A stretch of DNA of 39,356 nt from assembly GCA_051004015.1 (NCBI GenBank), contig JBPCKT010000099.1:1-39356 (forward strand), given 5' to 3'. Position numbers and translations under genes: made by a program. This DNA is from SXOA01 sp051004015. GTDB taxonomy: Bacteria; Planctomycetota; Planctomycetia; Pirellulales; Pirellulaceae. Below the pieces are notes generated by a model that saw nothing but the letters and a program-made list of their open reading frames with translations, was not told where the DNA came from and searched no databases. Positions 16,184 through 25,029 of this stretch are shown here, piece after piece. Numbering within the stretch: position 1 is the stretch's first letter; every line of letters begins with the position of its first letter.

Positions 16184-17719
16184 CTAGAGAGGAAAGTCAT
16201 CTTCCGCCGCTTGCTTGCCGTAGAGCGGCATGTGGCGGTAGTAGACTTCGAGGATCATGGTCGAAAGCGAAGTGCTATAGAGTCGGCCGCCGCGGTCGGC
16301 GCCGATGTCGCCGGGGATGTGCCAACTGCCGGTCTGGTGGCCCTTGGTTTCTTGAGCGGCGACGAGCCAGTCCCGCATCTGCACGTTCCATTTGTCCCAC
16401 TTCTCGCCTTCGTTCTGGCAGAGGACCTGCGTGGCGTAGTAGTCGAAGTAGAGGTTGGTCTTGCTGGGGCCGGTGGCGGCCAGGTAGTCGATGCCTCGCT
16501 GCAGGGCCGGGTTGTCTTTTTTCCAGCCCAGGTACATGCGGCTGAGGAGGCCGACGGCGGTGGTGGCCTGCCCCTTGCCGGGATCGGTGTAGCCGTAGTA
16601 GGAGCCGCTGTCGACGCCGACGGTGTCGAGAAAATGGACCGCCCCCTGGATGGTCTTGGGGTCGACCCGCAGATAGGCCATGTGCCCCGACTTGAGGGCC
16701 ATGAGCTGCCAGCCGACGACCGATGTGTCGCCCGCCTGCCGGGGCTCATACCGCCAGCCGCCGCCAACGGGGTCCTGGGCATACATGATGTGATTGAGCG
16801 AAAGCTGAGCGGGGGCCATGAGCCCTTTGTCCTGCGTCATGCCGTAGGCCTCGCAGAGCGTGATGGCGGCCAGGCCGTGCGAATAGAGTTGGCCGCCCCC
16901 TTGGGCCAGGTTGCCCGTCTGCAAGCCGCCGTGATTTTCCAGCTTCATCTGGCTGGTGAGGAAGTACAGGCCGCGGCGGACGACTTCTTTGTACTTCCCA
17001 TCGCGATGCGTCTGCCCCGCTCCGAGAAACGGCAGTAGGGCCATCGCCGTCGCCCCGGTGCGGCAGTCGGAAAGATTGCCGGCGTTTCCGCAGCGGCCAT
17101 TGCACGGGCCAGTGCGATGATCGAAGCTCCAACTGCCGTCGGCGTTTTGATGAGCGGCGAGCCATTTGAGGGCACGGGCCACGGCCGCTTCGCTCTTTTC
17201 GTTGGCCCCTTTGATAGCCCCAAGAGCCTTTCTCTGCTTCTCGCCACGTCCCGAGAAGCCGGTGCCCCCGAGGCCCTCGCGCGTCACCATGATGTCGTTC
17301 TTTGGCGCGACTTCGTTGCTGAATTCGCTCAACTCGAAATGGCTGGGAGCGGAATCGAAATCGGGGACGACGGAGGTGGTTTCGGTTTCTTCCGCTGATT
17401 CGGAAATGATATCTCGGGAGACATCCGGCGACGTGTTGCTGCTAGAAACGGGCGTCGGGTCCAAGAGAAGTGTCTTGAAGTCGGGATCTTTGAGCTCCTC
17501 CAGCTCTTCTACCGGCTGAACATACGCCTGAATCTGCTCATTCACTGGCTGCGGGGCGATGGTAATCAGGGCCAGGATGATGATTCCCAGAAAATGCACG
17601 ATGCTGCTCACGAACCATGCCGGCATGGCATTGAAGAGGAGAAAACGGGCCCGAGACTCACCAGCGTTTTCCTGAGCAGCGGCATCCTGGGCGCGCACGA
17701 CCTGGTCACAAGGGGACAT
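16184..17719 (-). CDS. N-terminally membrane-anchored squalene/prenyl cyclase-fold protein
   Basis: A 511-residue protein. One hydrophobic segment (about residues 34-56) is followed by an acidic linker (to about 165, containing PVEELEELKDPDF), resembling the single-helix N-terminus of TonB-like proteins. From about 175 on there are alpha-alpha barrel repeats of the prenyltransferase/squalene oxidase type: ALKWLAAHQNADGSW, HGLAAITLCEAYGM, and LSTMILEVYYRHMPLY at the end. The DxDD catalytic motif of squalene-hopene cyclase is absent, so hopanoid synthesis is unlikely. Proteins of this layout are common in planctomycetes with no known role. AGGAG lies 9 bases before the ATG. It is divergent from the esterase gene. 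Confidence 0.85.
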   Translation of the reverse strand: MSPCDQVVRAQDAAAQENAGESRARFLLFNAMPAWFVSSIVHFLGIIILALITIAPQPVNEQIQAYVQPVEELEELKDPDFKTLLLDPTPVSSSNTSPDVSRDIISESAEETETTSVVPDFDSAPSHFELSEFSNEVAPKNDIMVTREGLGGTGFSGRGEKQRKALGAIKGANEKSEAAVARALKWLAAHQNADGSWSFDHRTGPCNGRCGNAGNLSDCRTGATAMALLPFLGAGQTHRDGKYKEVVRRGLYFLTSQMKLENHGGLQTGNLAQGGGQLYSHGLAAITLCEAYGMTQDKGLMAPAQLSLNHIMYAQDPVGGGWRYEPRQAGDTSVVGWQLMALKSGHMAYLRVDPKTIQGAVHFLDTVGVDSGSYYGYTDPGKGQATTAVGLLSRMYLGWKKDNPALQRGIDYLAATGPSKTNLYFDYYATQVLCQNEGEKWDKWNVQMRDWLVAAQETKGHQTGSWHIPGDIGADRGGRLYSTSLSTMILEVYYRHMPLYGKQAAEDDFPL

Positions 17720-17855
17720 GGGAATGGCTCCTGAAGCGGGCGTGAAGATGGAGGCGAGGGACGCCTGCTCCCTAATCGAGACTGGCCGAGAGATTTATTC
17801 CCGAGGAGGGCCAGGATGGTATCATATTTCGGTCATTCTTCCTGGGAGGCTTCCA

Positions 17856-18869
17856 ATGAGACGATTTGCCGGGACATTCCTGCTGGTCTGCACGATTGCA
17901 GTGGTTGCCTGCGCCGCTGATGAATCCAAGCCGGCGATCCCCGGAATTGATAGCGGGGACACGCAGCGGGCTGTTTCGCCTGAAGGGGCCGCGTATCTGG
18001 AAAGACTTCGCAAGAACACCCCCTTTGGCACCAACAGCTTCGACTTACAAGGGTTGCGCGCGGGAATGGGAACTCGCATGGAGCCCACCATCAAGGACGT
18101 CAAACTCATCAAAGTCAAAGTTGGGGAAATTCCCTGCGAATGGGTGCTGGCACCGGGCGCGGACCCCGAGGTGCGGCTGCTCTATATCCACGGCGGCGGC
18201 TTTGTTTCCGGGTCGGGGGGACGTTATCTCCCGCTGGCGGCCCACATCTCGGCAGCGGCCAAGTGCGCCGTCCTCTTGCCCGATTACCGGCTCGCGCCGG
18301 AGCATCCCTTTCCCGCCGGACTCAACGACTGCGTCGACGCTCACCAGTGGATGCTCGCCAACGGGCTCTTCGGACCAGCACCCGCTAAGGCAACTTTCGT
18401 CGCCGGAGATTCCGCCGGCGGCAGCCTGACGCTGGCGACGCTGCTCGCACTGCGAGATCGAAAGCTGCCGCTGCCAGCAGGAGGAATCCCCATCTCGCCG
18501 ACCACCGACTTTACGCTGGCGAGCGAATCGCTGAGGACTGTCCACGACCCCATCATCAGCTCCAAAACCATGCCCATATTCCGGGATCATTACCTGGGAA
18601 AGACAGACCCCAAGAACCCGCTCGCCTCCCCCGTCTTCGGCGACTACCACGGCCTTCCGCCCCTTCTGATTCAGGTCGGCGAGCACGAGATGCTCCGCGA
18701 CGACAGCGTGCGGGTCGCGAAGAAAGCCCGTGCCGATGGAATCTCCGTGAAGCTCGAAGCCTGGCCCGGAATGTTCCACGTCTTCCAATCCCACGAGCCG
18801 CTGCTGCCGGAAGGGAAAGAGGCGATCGAACATATCGCGAAGTTCATGAACGCGTCGCTGAAAAAGTGA
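17856..18869 (+). CDS. Exported alpha/beta hydrolase of the HSL (GDXG) family
   Basis: A 337-residue esterase/lipase-type hydrolase. The oxyanion-hole motif HGGG is in LLYIHGGGFVSG, the nucleophile in AGDSAGGSLTLA (Ser at about residue 185), an acidic residue in QVGEHEMLRDD and the catalytic His in GMFHVFQ, all in the hormone-sensitive-lipase family order. The N-terminus is a signal peptide whose end VVAC could be a lipobox, so a lipoprotein is possible. The frame is open further upstream, but the ATG at 17856 has GGGAGG exactly six bases before it and begins the signal peptide. Substrate unknown; short-chain acyl esters are usual for the family. Confidence 0.9.
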   Translation: MRRFAGTFLLVCTIAVVACAADESKPAIPGIDSGDTQRAVSPEGAAYLERLRKNTPFGTNSFDLQGLRAGMGTRMEPTIKDVKLIKVKVGEIPCEWVLAPGADPEVRLLYIHGGGFVSGSGGRYLPLAAHISAAAKCAVLLPDYRLAPEHPFPAGLNDCVDAHQWMLANGLFGPAPAKATFVAGDSAGGSLTLATLLALRDRKLPLPAGGIPISPTTDFTLASESLRTVHDPIISSKTMPIFRDHYLGKTDPKNPLASPVFGDYHGLPPLLIQVGEHEMLRDDSVRVAKKARADGISVKLEAWPGMFHVFQSHEPLLPEGKEAIEHIAKFMNASLKK

Positions 18870-18884
18870 TGTTAAGATTAACGG

Positions 18885-19124
18885 ATGCAGTACATCGCAT
18901 GCCCATTTCTGATACTCGTTGGCCTCGCACTTATCTTGGTGCCAGCAAAGTGGATTCTCGCATTCGATAGAAGGACAGGTTACTACCTCTATTGCAAAGA
19001 GTTGGCAGCTTCTGGGAATGAGCAAAAGGCGCTCGCCAAAGCCTCCCATTTCTATAAGACACTGGGAATTTGTATTGCTGCAATGGCTATCGCCGTTTTG
19101 ATTGCCACGATTTGTGTATCGTGA
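18885..19124 (+). CDS. Small two-helix membrane protein
   Basis: A 79-residue protein with two hydrophobic segments (about 4-22 and 58-76) joined by a short polar stretch rich in Lys and Tyr. I recognise no family. It starts 15 bases after the esterase stop, with no clear ribosome-binding site, and converges on the GTPase gene. Codon use is less GC-rich than its neighbours. A real gene is likely from the clean membrane topology, but this is inference. Confidence 0.55.
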   Translation: MQYIACPFLILVGLALILVPAKWILAFDRRTGYYLYCKELAASGNEQKALAKASHFYKTLGICIAAMAIAVLIATICVS

Positions 19125-19131
19125 GAATCGC

Positions 19132-20688
19132 CTAAGTCGTCGTCAGCTTCTCCCTCGCCTCCTGCACAAACTTCAGCAGTTCGGCGGGGCTGGTGAGTTT
19201 TTGCCACTGGCGGCGGGCGAGGTTGGCGAGCCCTTCAGCCGGGAGGGTCATCTCGGCTTTGAAGTACTCAACAAAGATGCCGCCGATCCAGCGGGTGACG
19301 AGGGCCTGGACGAGGCCTTGCAGCGCCCCGCCGGCGATCTGGCCGGCGATGGGGAGCGTGCCTTTGAGGAGCGAGGCGACGGCAGCGACGATGGCGGGTG
19401 CGGCCAGGTTGACGCCAAGGATGGCGACCAGGTTTTTGCCGAGCTGGGCGAGAAGCGTGACGGCGGAGTTCAAATCTATGGGCTGGCGGTAGACCTTGGC
19501 GAGGTCGACGACCATTTTGGCAGTGATGGCGCTGCCGGCGAGGAGGTCGAGAATGGGGAGCGGGCTGATGGCGGCAGCGGCTCCCGCACCCCAGGTGTAG
19601 CGGTCCACGATTTCCCAGGCCCGCTTGTCGAGAGCTGCCTGCACGCGGCGGCGCGATTCTTCCACCAGGCCACGGGAGCGAAGCAGCAGGTTGGCCAGCA
19701 GCAAATCGCGGCCGTCCCGGCGGACGACCTCCAGCATTCGCTCCGCCAGCGCGGCGATGTCGGCTGGTTCGGTCACCGTCTCTTCGATTTCTTCGCCGCC
19801 GGCCAGCACTCGCGTCCGTTGCCGCGTGACGGCTTGGGCTCGGACAGCGACGAGGTCGCGGCGGTCGGCAATCTCCTGCACCTGGCCGGCAATCTGGCCG
19901 AGCAATTTCGCCTGGTCCTCCGGCTCGTACCAGTCGGCTTTGTTCAGGCAGACGATGACCCGTTTCTCCATTTCCCCCAGGCGGCTGAGGAGGCGGAACT
20001 CGCTGTCCCGCAGCGGGCCGTCCACCACCATCAGCACGATGTCCGCATCGCGAGCGGAGTCGGCGGCGATGGCGACGTGCTCGGCCCCGTCCACTTCCCC
20101 CAGGCCGGGCGTATCGACGAGCGAGACTTTATCCGAGCCCGGCCAGGGGATTTCCTGCCGCTGGATGGTGGTGCCGCCGCGGGGATCGGTCTGAAAAGCG
20201 TCCCGCCCCGCCAGGGCGTTGAGCAGCGACGATTTTCCGCTCGACACTGTGCCGAACGCCACAATCTCCAGCCGCTGCGACTCTTGTTTCTCCTCGACGC
20301 GGCTCTTGAGCTGGGCCAACTCCCGTTTCACGTCGTCGCTGATGGCGGCATCCTGGCGGAGATCCTCCGTCGCCGCCAGGTTCTCGGCGACCTCCTTCTG
20401 CTTCTCTCCCGCCGAAAGCTCGCTCGGGTTTTTAGCCTGCCGCTCCCGCTGCTCCTTCTTCTTCCGTGTGGCGGACCAGAGGTTGTAGAAGAAAAAACCG
20501 ACGACGCCCAGCAGTATCGCCACGCCAGCGCCGATGATCCCGAAATAGCCATAGACCCAAGCCGGCTCCCAATCCTTCACCTTCTCATACTGTGCCACAA
20601 TCTGCGGCGGAACCCAAACCAACACGACCCCCAAAGCCGCCAGGGCGATGAGGAGGAAGAGGCCATTGGTGAAACGGGAGGGTTGCAC
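19132..20688 (-). CDS. Membrane-anchored dynamin/Era-like GTPase with DUF697-type C-terminus
   Basis: A 518-residue protein. Two transmembrane helices (about 8-28 and 45-70) precede a basic, coiled-coil-prone stretch (75-140). The GTPase domain follows with G1 FGTVSSGKSS (146-154), G3 DTPG (192-195) and G4 NKAD (249-252). The C-terminal 170 residues carry amphipathic helices and glycine-rich stretches (LPILDLLAGSAITAKMVVDLAKVY), like the DUF697 domain of YcjF/YcfX-type proteins. The role is probably membrane remodelling or stress, by family analogy only. The start is GTG with no ribosome-binding site; AGAGGTC heptamers lie immediately upstream. It is divergent from the aas-like gene. Confidence 0.87.
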   Translation of the reverse strand: MQPSRFTNGLFLLIALAALGVVLVWVPPQIVAQYEKVKDWEPAWVYGYFGIIGAGVAILLGVVGFFFYNLWSATRKKKEQRERQAKNPSELSAGEKQKEVAENLAATEDLRQDAAISDDVKRELAQLKSRVEEKQESQRLEIVAFGTVSSGKSSLLNALAGRDAFQTDPRGGTTIQRQEIPWPGSDKVSLVDTPGLGEVDGAEHVAIAADSARDADIVLMVVDGPLRDSEFRLLSRLGEMEKRVIVCLNKADWYEPEDQAKLLGQIAGQVQEIADRRDLVAVRAQAVTRQRTRVLAGGEEIEETVTEPADIAALAERMLEVVRRDGRDLLLANLLLRSRGLVEESRRRVQAALDKRAWEIVDRYTWGAGAAAAISPLPILDLLAGSAITAKMVVDLAKVYRQPIDLNSAVTLLAQLGKNLVAILGVNLAAPAIVAAVASLLKGTLPIAGQIAGGALQGLVQALVTRWIGGIFVEYFKAEMTLPAEGLANLARRQWQKLTSPAELLKFVQEAREKLTTT

Positions 20689-20690
20689 GA

Positions 20691-20721
20691 GTCAGAGGTC
20701 AGAGGTCAGAGGTCAGGACTT
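20691..20721. repeat. AGAGGTC heptamer array upstream of the GTPase gene
   Basis: Three perfect AGAGGTC units (20694-20714) flanked by a partial GTC and a degenerate AGGACTT. It begins three bases upstream of the GTPase GTG. Its complement recurs at 20836-20870 before the aas-like gene. Confidence 0.9.
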
Positions 20722-20835
20722 CAAGTTAAGCAGGTTCCACCGATGATTGTAGTGCGGGATTGACGGTTCGATTGCAATGGGGGAAAACTACCCCCGACAA
20801 TGAGTTCGCTGGGGGTCGGCAGTTCTTGTTGTCGT

Positions 20836-20870
20836 CTGACCTCCGGCCTCTGACCTCTACACTCTTTCCC
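20836..20870. repeat. CTGACCT heptamer array ending at the aas-like start codon
   Basis: Five degenerate 7-bp units: CTGACCT, CCGGCCT, CTGACCT, CTACACT, CTTTCCC. CTGACCT is, in shifted phase, the complement of the AGAGGTC array on the other side of the divergent spacer. The tract abuts the ATG at 20871 and leaves no room for a ribosome-binding site. Confidence 0.8.
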
Positions 20871-23800
20871 ATGGACGTTGCCGCCGCCTCCACCGGTTCT
20901 CCGCAGCTGACGGCGGGGCGCGGGCTGCTGTCGCCCGGTTTCTTAGGGCTACTGGTCACGCAGTTCCTGACGGCAGTGAATGACAATATCTTCCGCTGGC
21001 TGGTAATTGGGATTGGGAAGGATCATGTGGAGGCCGCCCTCAAAAGTGGAAACGCCCCAACCTGGCTGACAGCCAGCAACGTCCTCATGGCGGGGACCGC
21101 CTGCTTTGTGCTGCCGTACCTGGTGCTGGCCGCGCCGGCCGGATATCTGGCGGACCGCTTCCGCAAAAAGCACGTCATCGTGGCTTGCAAAGTGGGCGAG
21201 ATTGTCATCATGATCTTCGGTTATCTGGCCATTCTGCAAGGCAACTTGTCGCCGGTAACTGCCCTCTCCTTGCTATTCGCCGTGTTGACGTTGATGGGGG
21301 CCCAGGCCGCGCTGTTCGCCCCCTCCCGCTCCGGCAGCATTCCCGAAACGCTCCGCCCGGAAAGGCTGTCGCTCGCCAATGGCCTGTTCGGCTTGATGAC
21401 CGTGATGGCGACCGTCGTCGGCATGGTCGGTGGCTCGTGGCTGGCGGATAAGACGGGAATCAAGGGAATGGATGCCCCGTGGATGAGCGGCGCGGTGCTC
21501 GTCGGCGTGGCGATTGCCGGCACGCTGACAAGCCTGCTCATCGTTTCGCTGCCGGCGGGAAATCCCAGCCGCAAGTTCCCCTGGGACTTTCCGATCCAGA
21601 CCTGGCGGGACCTGCGGACGCTCGCCTCCGACCGGGCGATGCTCCGCGTGGCGCTCGGCATCCTTTTCTTCTACTCCGTCGGCTCGCTGGCGCAGCTCAA
21701 CATCGACCAGCTCGCGCAGGATGCTCACGGGCAACTGACGCAGGGGCACGAAACGGACAAGATTCCACTCTTGGTTTCGCTGATTCTGGGGGTCTGCGTC
21801 GGCAGCGTGCTCGCGGGGCTGTGTTCTGGCGATCATGTTGAACTCGGTCTGGTGCCGCTCGGGGCGCTTGGCATCGCCATCGCCGCGGGCCTGCTGTTCA
21901 CGGTTCCAGCCACCCTGTTCGACCCGGCGGTGAAGGAAACGAGTGGACTAGTCTGGGCCTGCTTTTTACTCGTCATGCTCGGCGTCAGCGCCGGCCTGTT
22001 CAGCGTTCCCCTGGAAGCCGCCATGCAGCACTGGAGCCCGCGCGAATCCCGCGGCAGCATCCTGGCGGCCAACAATTTCATGACCTTCAGCGGCATCCTG
22101 CTCTCCTCGCTGTTGTATGCAGGTTTGCGAGCGCCAGTCTTGACCGACACTGCCGGAAACCCAATTCCGCTCTTCAATCCCCATCAGATTTTCCTGCTGG
22201 CGGGCCTCTTCACCATTCCGGTCTTCATCTACATCGTGGTGATCATCCCCCAGGCCACCATCCGTTTTCTGGTGATCCTGCTCAGCCTCAGCTTCTATCG
22301 CATCCGCGTCTACGGGAAGGAGAACCTGCCGATGGCCGGCGGGGCCTTGCTCATTCCCAACCACATTACCTGGATCGACGCCTTCTTTCTGCTCCGGGCC
22401 AGCTCCCGACCCATCCGGATGATTGCTTTGTCGTCCAACATCGAAAACCGCTGGGTCAAATGGCTCTGCGACTTATTCGGCACCATTCTCATCAATCCGA
22501 CGAAGCCAAAAATGGTCATACTGGCGTTTCGCCAGGCACGCGACGCCCTGAACAACGGCGAGCTGGTTTGCATCTTTCCCGAGGGAGGCATGACCCGCAG
22601 CGGCCAGGTGCAGGCGTTCAAGCCCGGCATGATGAAAATCCTGGACGGCACGGATGCCCCCGTGGTGCCCGTTTACCTGGACGGTCTGTGGGGGAGCGTC
22701 TTCAGCTTCGAAGGGGGAAAATTCTTCTGGAAATGGCCGAAGCGAATCCCGTATCCTATGACCATCCACTTCGGCCCGCCGATCAAGAATCCCAGCGACA
22801 TCCATCAACTCCGCCAGGCCGTCCTCGAGCAAGGGGCGGCGGCCGTCCACAAAAGCGCCCACGAGAATATGGAACTCCTCACCCGCCTCTTCATCCGCCA
22901 GTGCAAATCCCGCAAGCGGCTGCCAAAGATAGCCGACTCGACGGGCTCTGAATTGACCGGCGGCGACGTGCTGCTTCGCTCGCTCATTCTCCGCCGTCTG
23001 CTGCGGAGGCATACGCTGGCGAAGGACGAGCAGTATGTCGGCGTGCTGGTGCCGCCGTCCGCGCCGGGGTTCCTCGTCAACATGGCCCTGGCCCTCGACA
23101 AGCGGATTTCCGTCAATTTGAACTACACCGTCTCGTCCGACGTGATGAACGCCTGCATCAAGATGGCCGGCATCAAGCACGTCATCACCAGCCGCAAGTT
23201 CATGGAGAAGATGGACTTCAAGCTGAATGCCGAAGTCGTGTACCTGGAGAACTTCAAGGACAAGCCGACGGCGATGGACAAAGCCGTCGGCTATACACAG
23301 GCCAACTTCTGGCCGGCCCGCCTGCTGGAAGCGTCGCTCGGCCTGGGGAGTGTCAAGCCCGGCGACGTGCTGACGATTATCTTTACGTCGGGCTCCACCG
23401 GCACGCCCAAGGGGGTGATGCTCACCTACGCCAACATCGGCAGCAACGTGGAGGCGATTAACCAGGTGCTCCACCTTCGTAAAACCGACTGCCTGGTCGG
23501 AATCCTGCCGTTCTTCCACTCGTTCGGATACACGGTGGCCCTGTGGGGAGTCGGCACGCTCGATATCAGCGGGGCCTATCACTACAGCCCGCTGGACGCC
23601 CGGCAAATCGCCAAACTCATCTCGAAATACAAGGGAACGCTGTTTCTCTCCACGCCCACGTTCCTCCGCAGCTACCTGCGGCGGTGCGACAAGGAAGACC
23701 TGGTATCGCTGGAGGTCGTTGTCTGCGGAGCCGAAAAACTGCCGATGGACCTGGCGAAGACGTTTGAAGAAAAGTTCGGAGTACGCCCGGTAGAAGGATA

Positions 23801-24449
23801 CGGCACCACCGAGCTCTCGCCGGTCGCGTCGGTCAACGTCCCGCCGAGCCGAAGCATCGACAACTTCCAGAAGGACAGCCTCGAAGGGAGCGTCGGCCGC
23901 CCGCTGCCGGGGATCATCGCCAAAACGACCCACCTGGAGACCGGGGCCGAGTGCAAGGTGAAGGAGTCCGGCATGTTGTGGATTAAGGGCCCCAACGTGA
24001 TGAAGGGCTACCTTAACCAGCCGGAGTTGACCGCGGAGGTGATCAAGGACGGCTGGTACAAGACGGGGGACATTGCCTTCATCGACGAGGAAGGCTTCAT
24101 CCACATCACCGGCCGCGAAAGCCGCTTCAGCAAAATCGGCGGCGAAATGGTGCCGCACATCCAGGTGGAGGAAGAACTCAGCAAGCTCGCCGGTTGCGGC
24201 GAAGAAGGGGGCCCGCAACTCGCCGTCACTTCCGTCGCCGACGAGAAGAAGGGAGAGCGGCTGATCGTCATCCATACCAAGATGACCAAAACCCCCGACG
24301 AGCTCCGCAAAGGCCTCGCCGAAGCCGGACTGCCCAACCTCTTCATCCCCGGTGCGGACAGCTTTCTGGAAGTCCCCTCGCTGCCGGTCCTCGGCACCGG
24401 AAAGGTCGATCTGCGCGGCCTCAAGGAAATGGCGAAGGAATTAGAGTAG
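20871..24449 (+). CDS. aas: LplT-PlsC-acyl-ACP synthetase fusion (lysophospholipid flippase/acyltransferase)
   Basis: A 1192-residue inner-membrane protein combining three activities of lysophospholipid repair. Residues about 15-440 are an MFS transporter like LplT (GFLGLLVTQFLTAVNDNIFRW; RFRKKHVIVACK). Residues about 460-660 are a PlsC acyltransferase with the HX4D motif in NHITWIDAFF near 498 and FPEGGMTRSG. Residues about 700-1185 are an AMP-forming acyl-ACP synthetase with FTSGSTGTPKG near 838, GYGTTELSP near 976, YKTGDIAFIDEEG, and the C-terminal lysine in LGTGKVDLRGL. In E. coli LplT and Aas are separate neighbours; a single-chain form is known in other bacteria. The ATG at 20871 follows a heptamer repeat and starts the family region. 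A 10-bp hairpin overlaps the stop. Confidence 0.92.
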   Translation: MDVAAASTGSPQLTAGRGLLSPGFLGLLVTQFLTAVNDNIFRWLVIGIGKDHVEAALKSGNAPTWLTASNVLMAGTACFVLPYLVLAAPAGYLADRFRKKHVIVACKVGEIVIMIFGYLAILQGNLSPVTALSLLFAVLTLMGAQAALFAPSRSGSIPETLRPERLSLANGLFGLMTVMATVVGMVGGSWLADKTGIKGMDAPWMSGAVLVGVAIAGTLTSLLIVSLPAGNPSRKFPWDFPIQTWRDLRTLASDRAMLRVALGILFFYSVGSLAQLNIDQLAQDAHGQLTQGHETDKIPLLVSLILGVCVGSVLAGLCSGDHVELGLVPLGALGIAIAAGLLFTVPATLFDPAVKETSGLVWACFLLVMLGVSAGLFSVPLEAAMQHWSPRESRGSILAANNFMTFSGILLSSLLYAGLRAPVLTDTAGNPIPLFNPHQIFLLAGLFTIPVFIYIVVIIPQATIRFLVILLSLSFYRIRVYGKENLPMAGGALLIPNHITWIDAFFLLRASSRPIRMIALSSNIENRWVKWLCDLFGTILINPTKPKMVILAFRQARDALNNGELVCIFPEGGMTRSGQVQAFKPGMMKILDGTDAPVVPVYLDGLWGSVFSFEGGKFFWKWPKRIPYPMTIHFGPPIKNPSDIHQLRQAVLEQGAAAVHKSAHENMELLTRLFIRQCKSRKRLPKIADSTGSELTGGDVLLRSLILRRLLRRHTLAKDEQYVGVLVPPSAPGFLVNMALALDKRISVNLNYTVSSDVMNACIKMAGIKHVITSRKFMEKMDFKLNAEVVYLENFKDKPTAMDKAVGYTQANFWPARLLEASLGLGSVKPGDVLTIIFTSGSTGTPKGVMLTYANIGSNVEAINQVLHLRKTDCLVGILPFFHSFGYTVALWGVGTLDISGAYHYSPLDARQIAKLISKYKGTLFLSTPTFLRSYLRRCDKEDLVSLEVVVCGAEKLPMDLAKTFEEKFGVRPVEGYGTTELSPVASVNVPPSRSIDNFQKDSLEGSVGRPLPGIIAKTTHLETGAECKVKESGMLWIKGPNVMKGYLNQPELTAEVIKDGWYKTGDIAFIDEEGFIHITGRESRFSKIGGEMVPHIQVEEELSKLAGCGEEGGPQLAVTSVADEKKGERLIVIHTKMTKTPDELRKGLAEAGLPNLFIPGADSFLEVPSLPVLGTGKVDLRGLKEMAKELE

Positions 24450-24471
24450 TCCGCTCACTCCGTGAGCGGAC
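24449..24471 (+). terminator. Perfect 10-bp hairpin overlapping the aas-like stop codon
   Basis: Arms GTCCGCTCAC (24449-24458) and GTGAGCGGAC (24462-24471) pair perfectly around a TCC loop. The first base is the last base of the TAG stop. There is no T-run after it, so it may be a stability element or repeat rather than an intrinsic terminator. Confidence 0.5.
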
Positions 24472-24597
24472 ATGCCTCCACACGGAGTGCAGCCAACTTT
24501 CCTCCGCAGGAGCAAGCCTGACTCCGGTCTTCTCCCTTGGTATCGAAGCCGGACTCCTCTTTTCCTGTGGATCAGATCGACGAACTGGACGCCAAGA
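24472..24597. other. Spacer with small hairpins and a direct repeat
   Basis: Holds two 4-bp-stem hairpins (CTCC/GGAG at 24476-24487 and 24502-24512) and a near-exact direct repeat, AAGCCTGACTCC at 24514-24525 and AAGCCGGACTCC at 24546-24557. I see no gene here. Confidence 0.5.
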
Positions 24598-24861
24598 TTA
24601 CGTGCTCGAGGAAGCGGACAGGTGAAATGTCACCGACCCCGAGTCACTTTCGTGCCCAACGATCTGATATTGGCCTTTGGCAGCTCCATCGCAGACCAGA
24701 AACACTCGATGAGGACGACTGCGAAGTTGATCAATGGCATGCCACTGGACTCGGCTAATCGCTCCCGTGGAAAAACGAATCGAGAGGAATTGCCCCTCTG
24801 TCCAAGTTGCGGGGGCTGTCAGATCGCCGAGATGAACGATTCCTTCGTGCTGCGGATTCAT
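24598..24861 (-). CDS. Small hypothetical protein
   Basis: An 87-residue frame starting MNPQHEGIVHLGDL, with alternating hydrophobic residues (FLSIRF, HRVFLVCDGA, YQIVGH, SVTFHLSA) suggesting an all-beta fold. No family recognised. The frame is open 36 codons further upstream, but this ATG has AGAGAG seven bases before it and starts a more protein-like stretch. It lies alone in the spacer between the aas-like gene and the Crp/Fnr gene. It could be a chance frame. Confidence 0.4.
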   Translation of the reverse strand: MNPQHEGIVHLGDLTAPATWTEGQFLSIRFSTGAISRVQWHAIDQLRSRPHRVFLVCDGAAKGQYQIVGHESDSGSVTFHLSASSST

Positions 24862-25029
24862 CGTGCTACTCTCTTGCTGCGGTGATGTCCGTCCCGTTGG
24901 AGGTAATTTGATGCGCACCCTTTGCGAGTAGCGAGCGTAAACTGCTCGGCTCACGGTTTCAGTCGGCAAGCGTACAGAGAAAACGACAAGTCCCCACTAG
25001 GATTGCAAATCTCTCGCTTCAATCGTAAG

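Noticed and set aside
16184..17719. Squalene-hopene cyclase
   Set aside because: The fold repeats are present but the DxDD catalytic motif is not, and the N-terminus is a membrane anchor with a long acidic linker.
19102..20763. A 553-codon open frame on the plus strand
   Set aside because: Fully antisense to the GTPase, whose G1, G3 and G4 motifs are clear on the other strand.
22473..24275. A 600-codon open frame on the minus strand
   Set aside because: Antisense to the acyl-ACP synthetase part of the aas-like gene; no recognisable domain.
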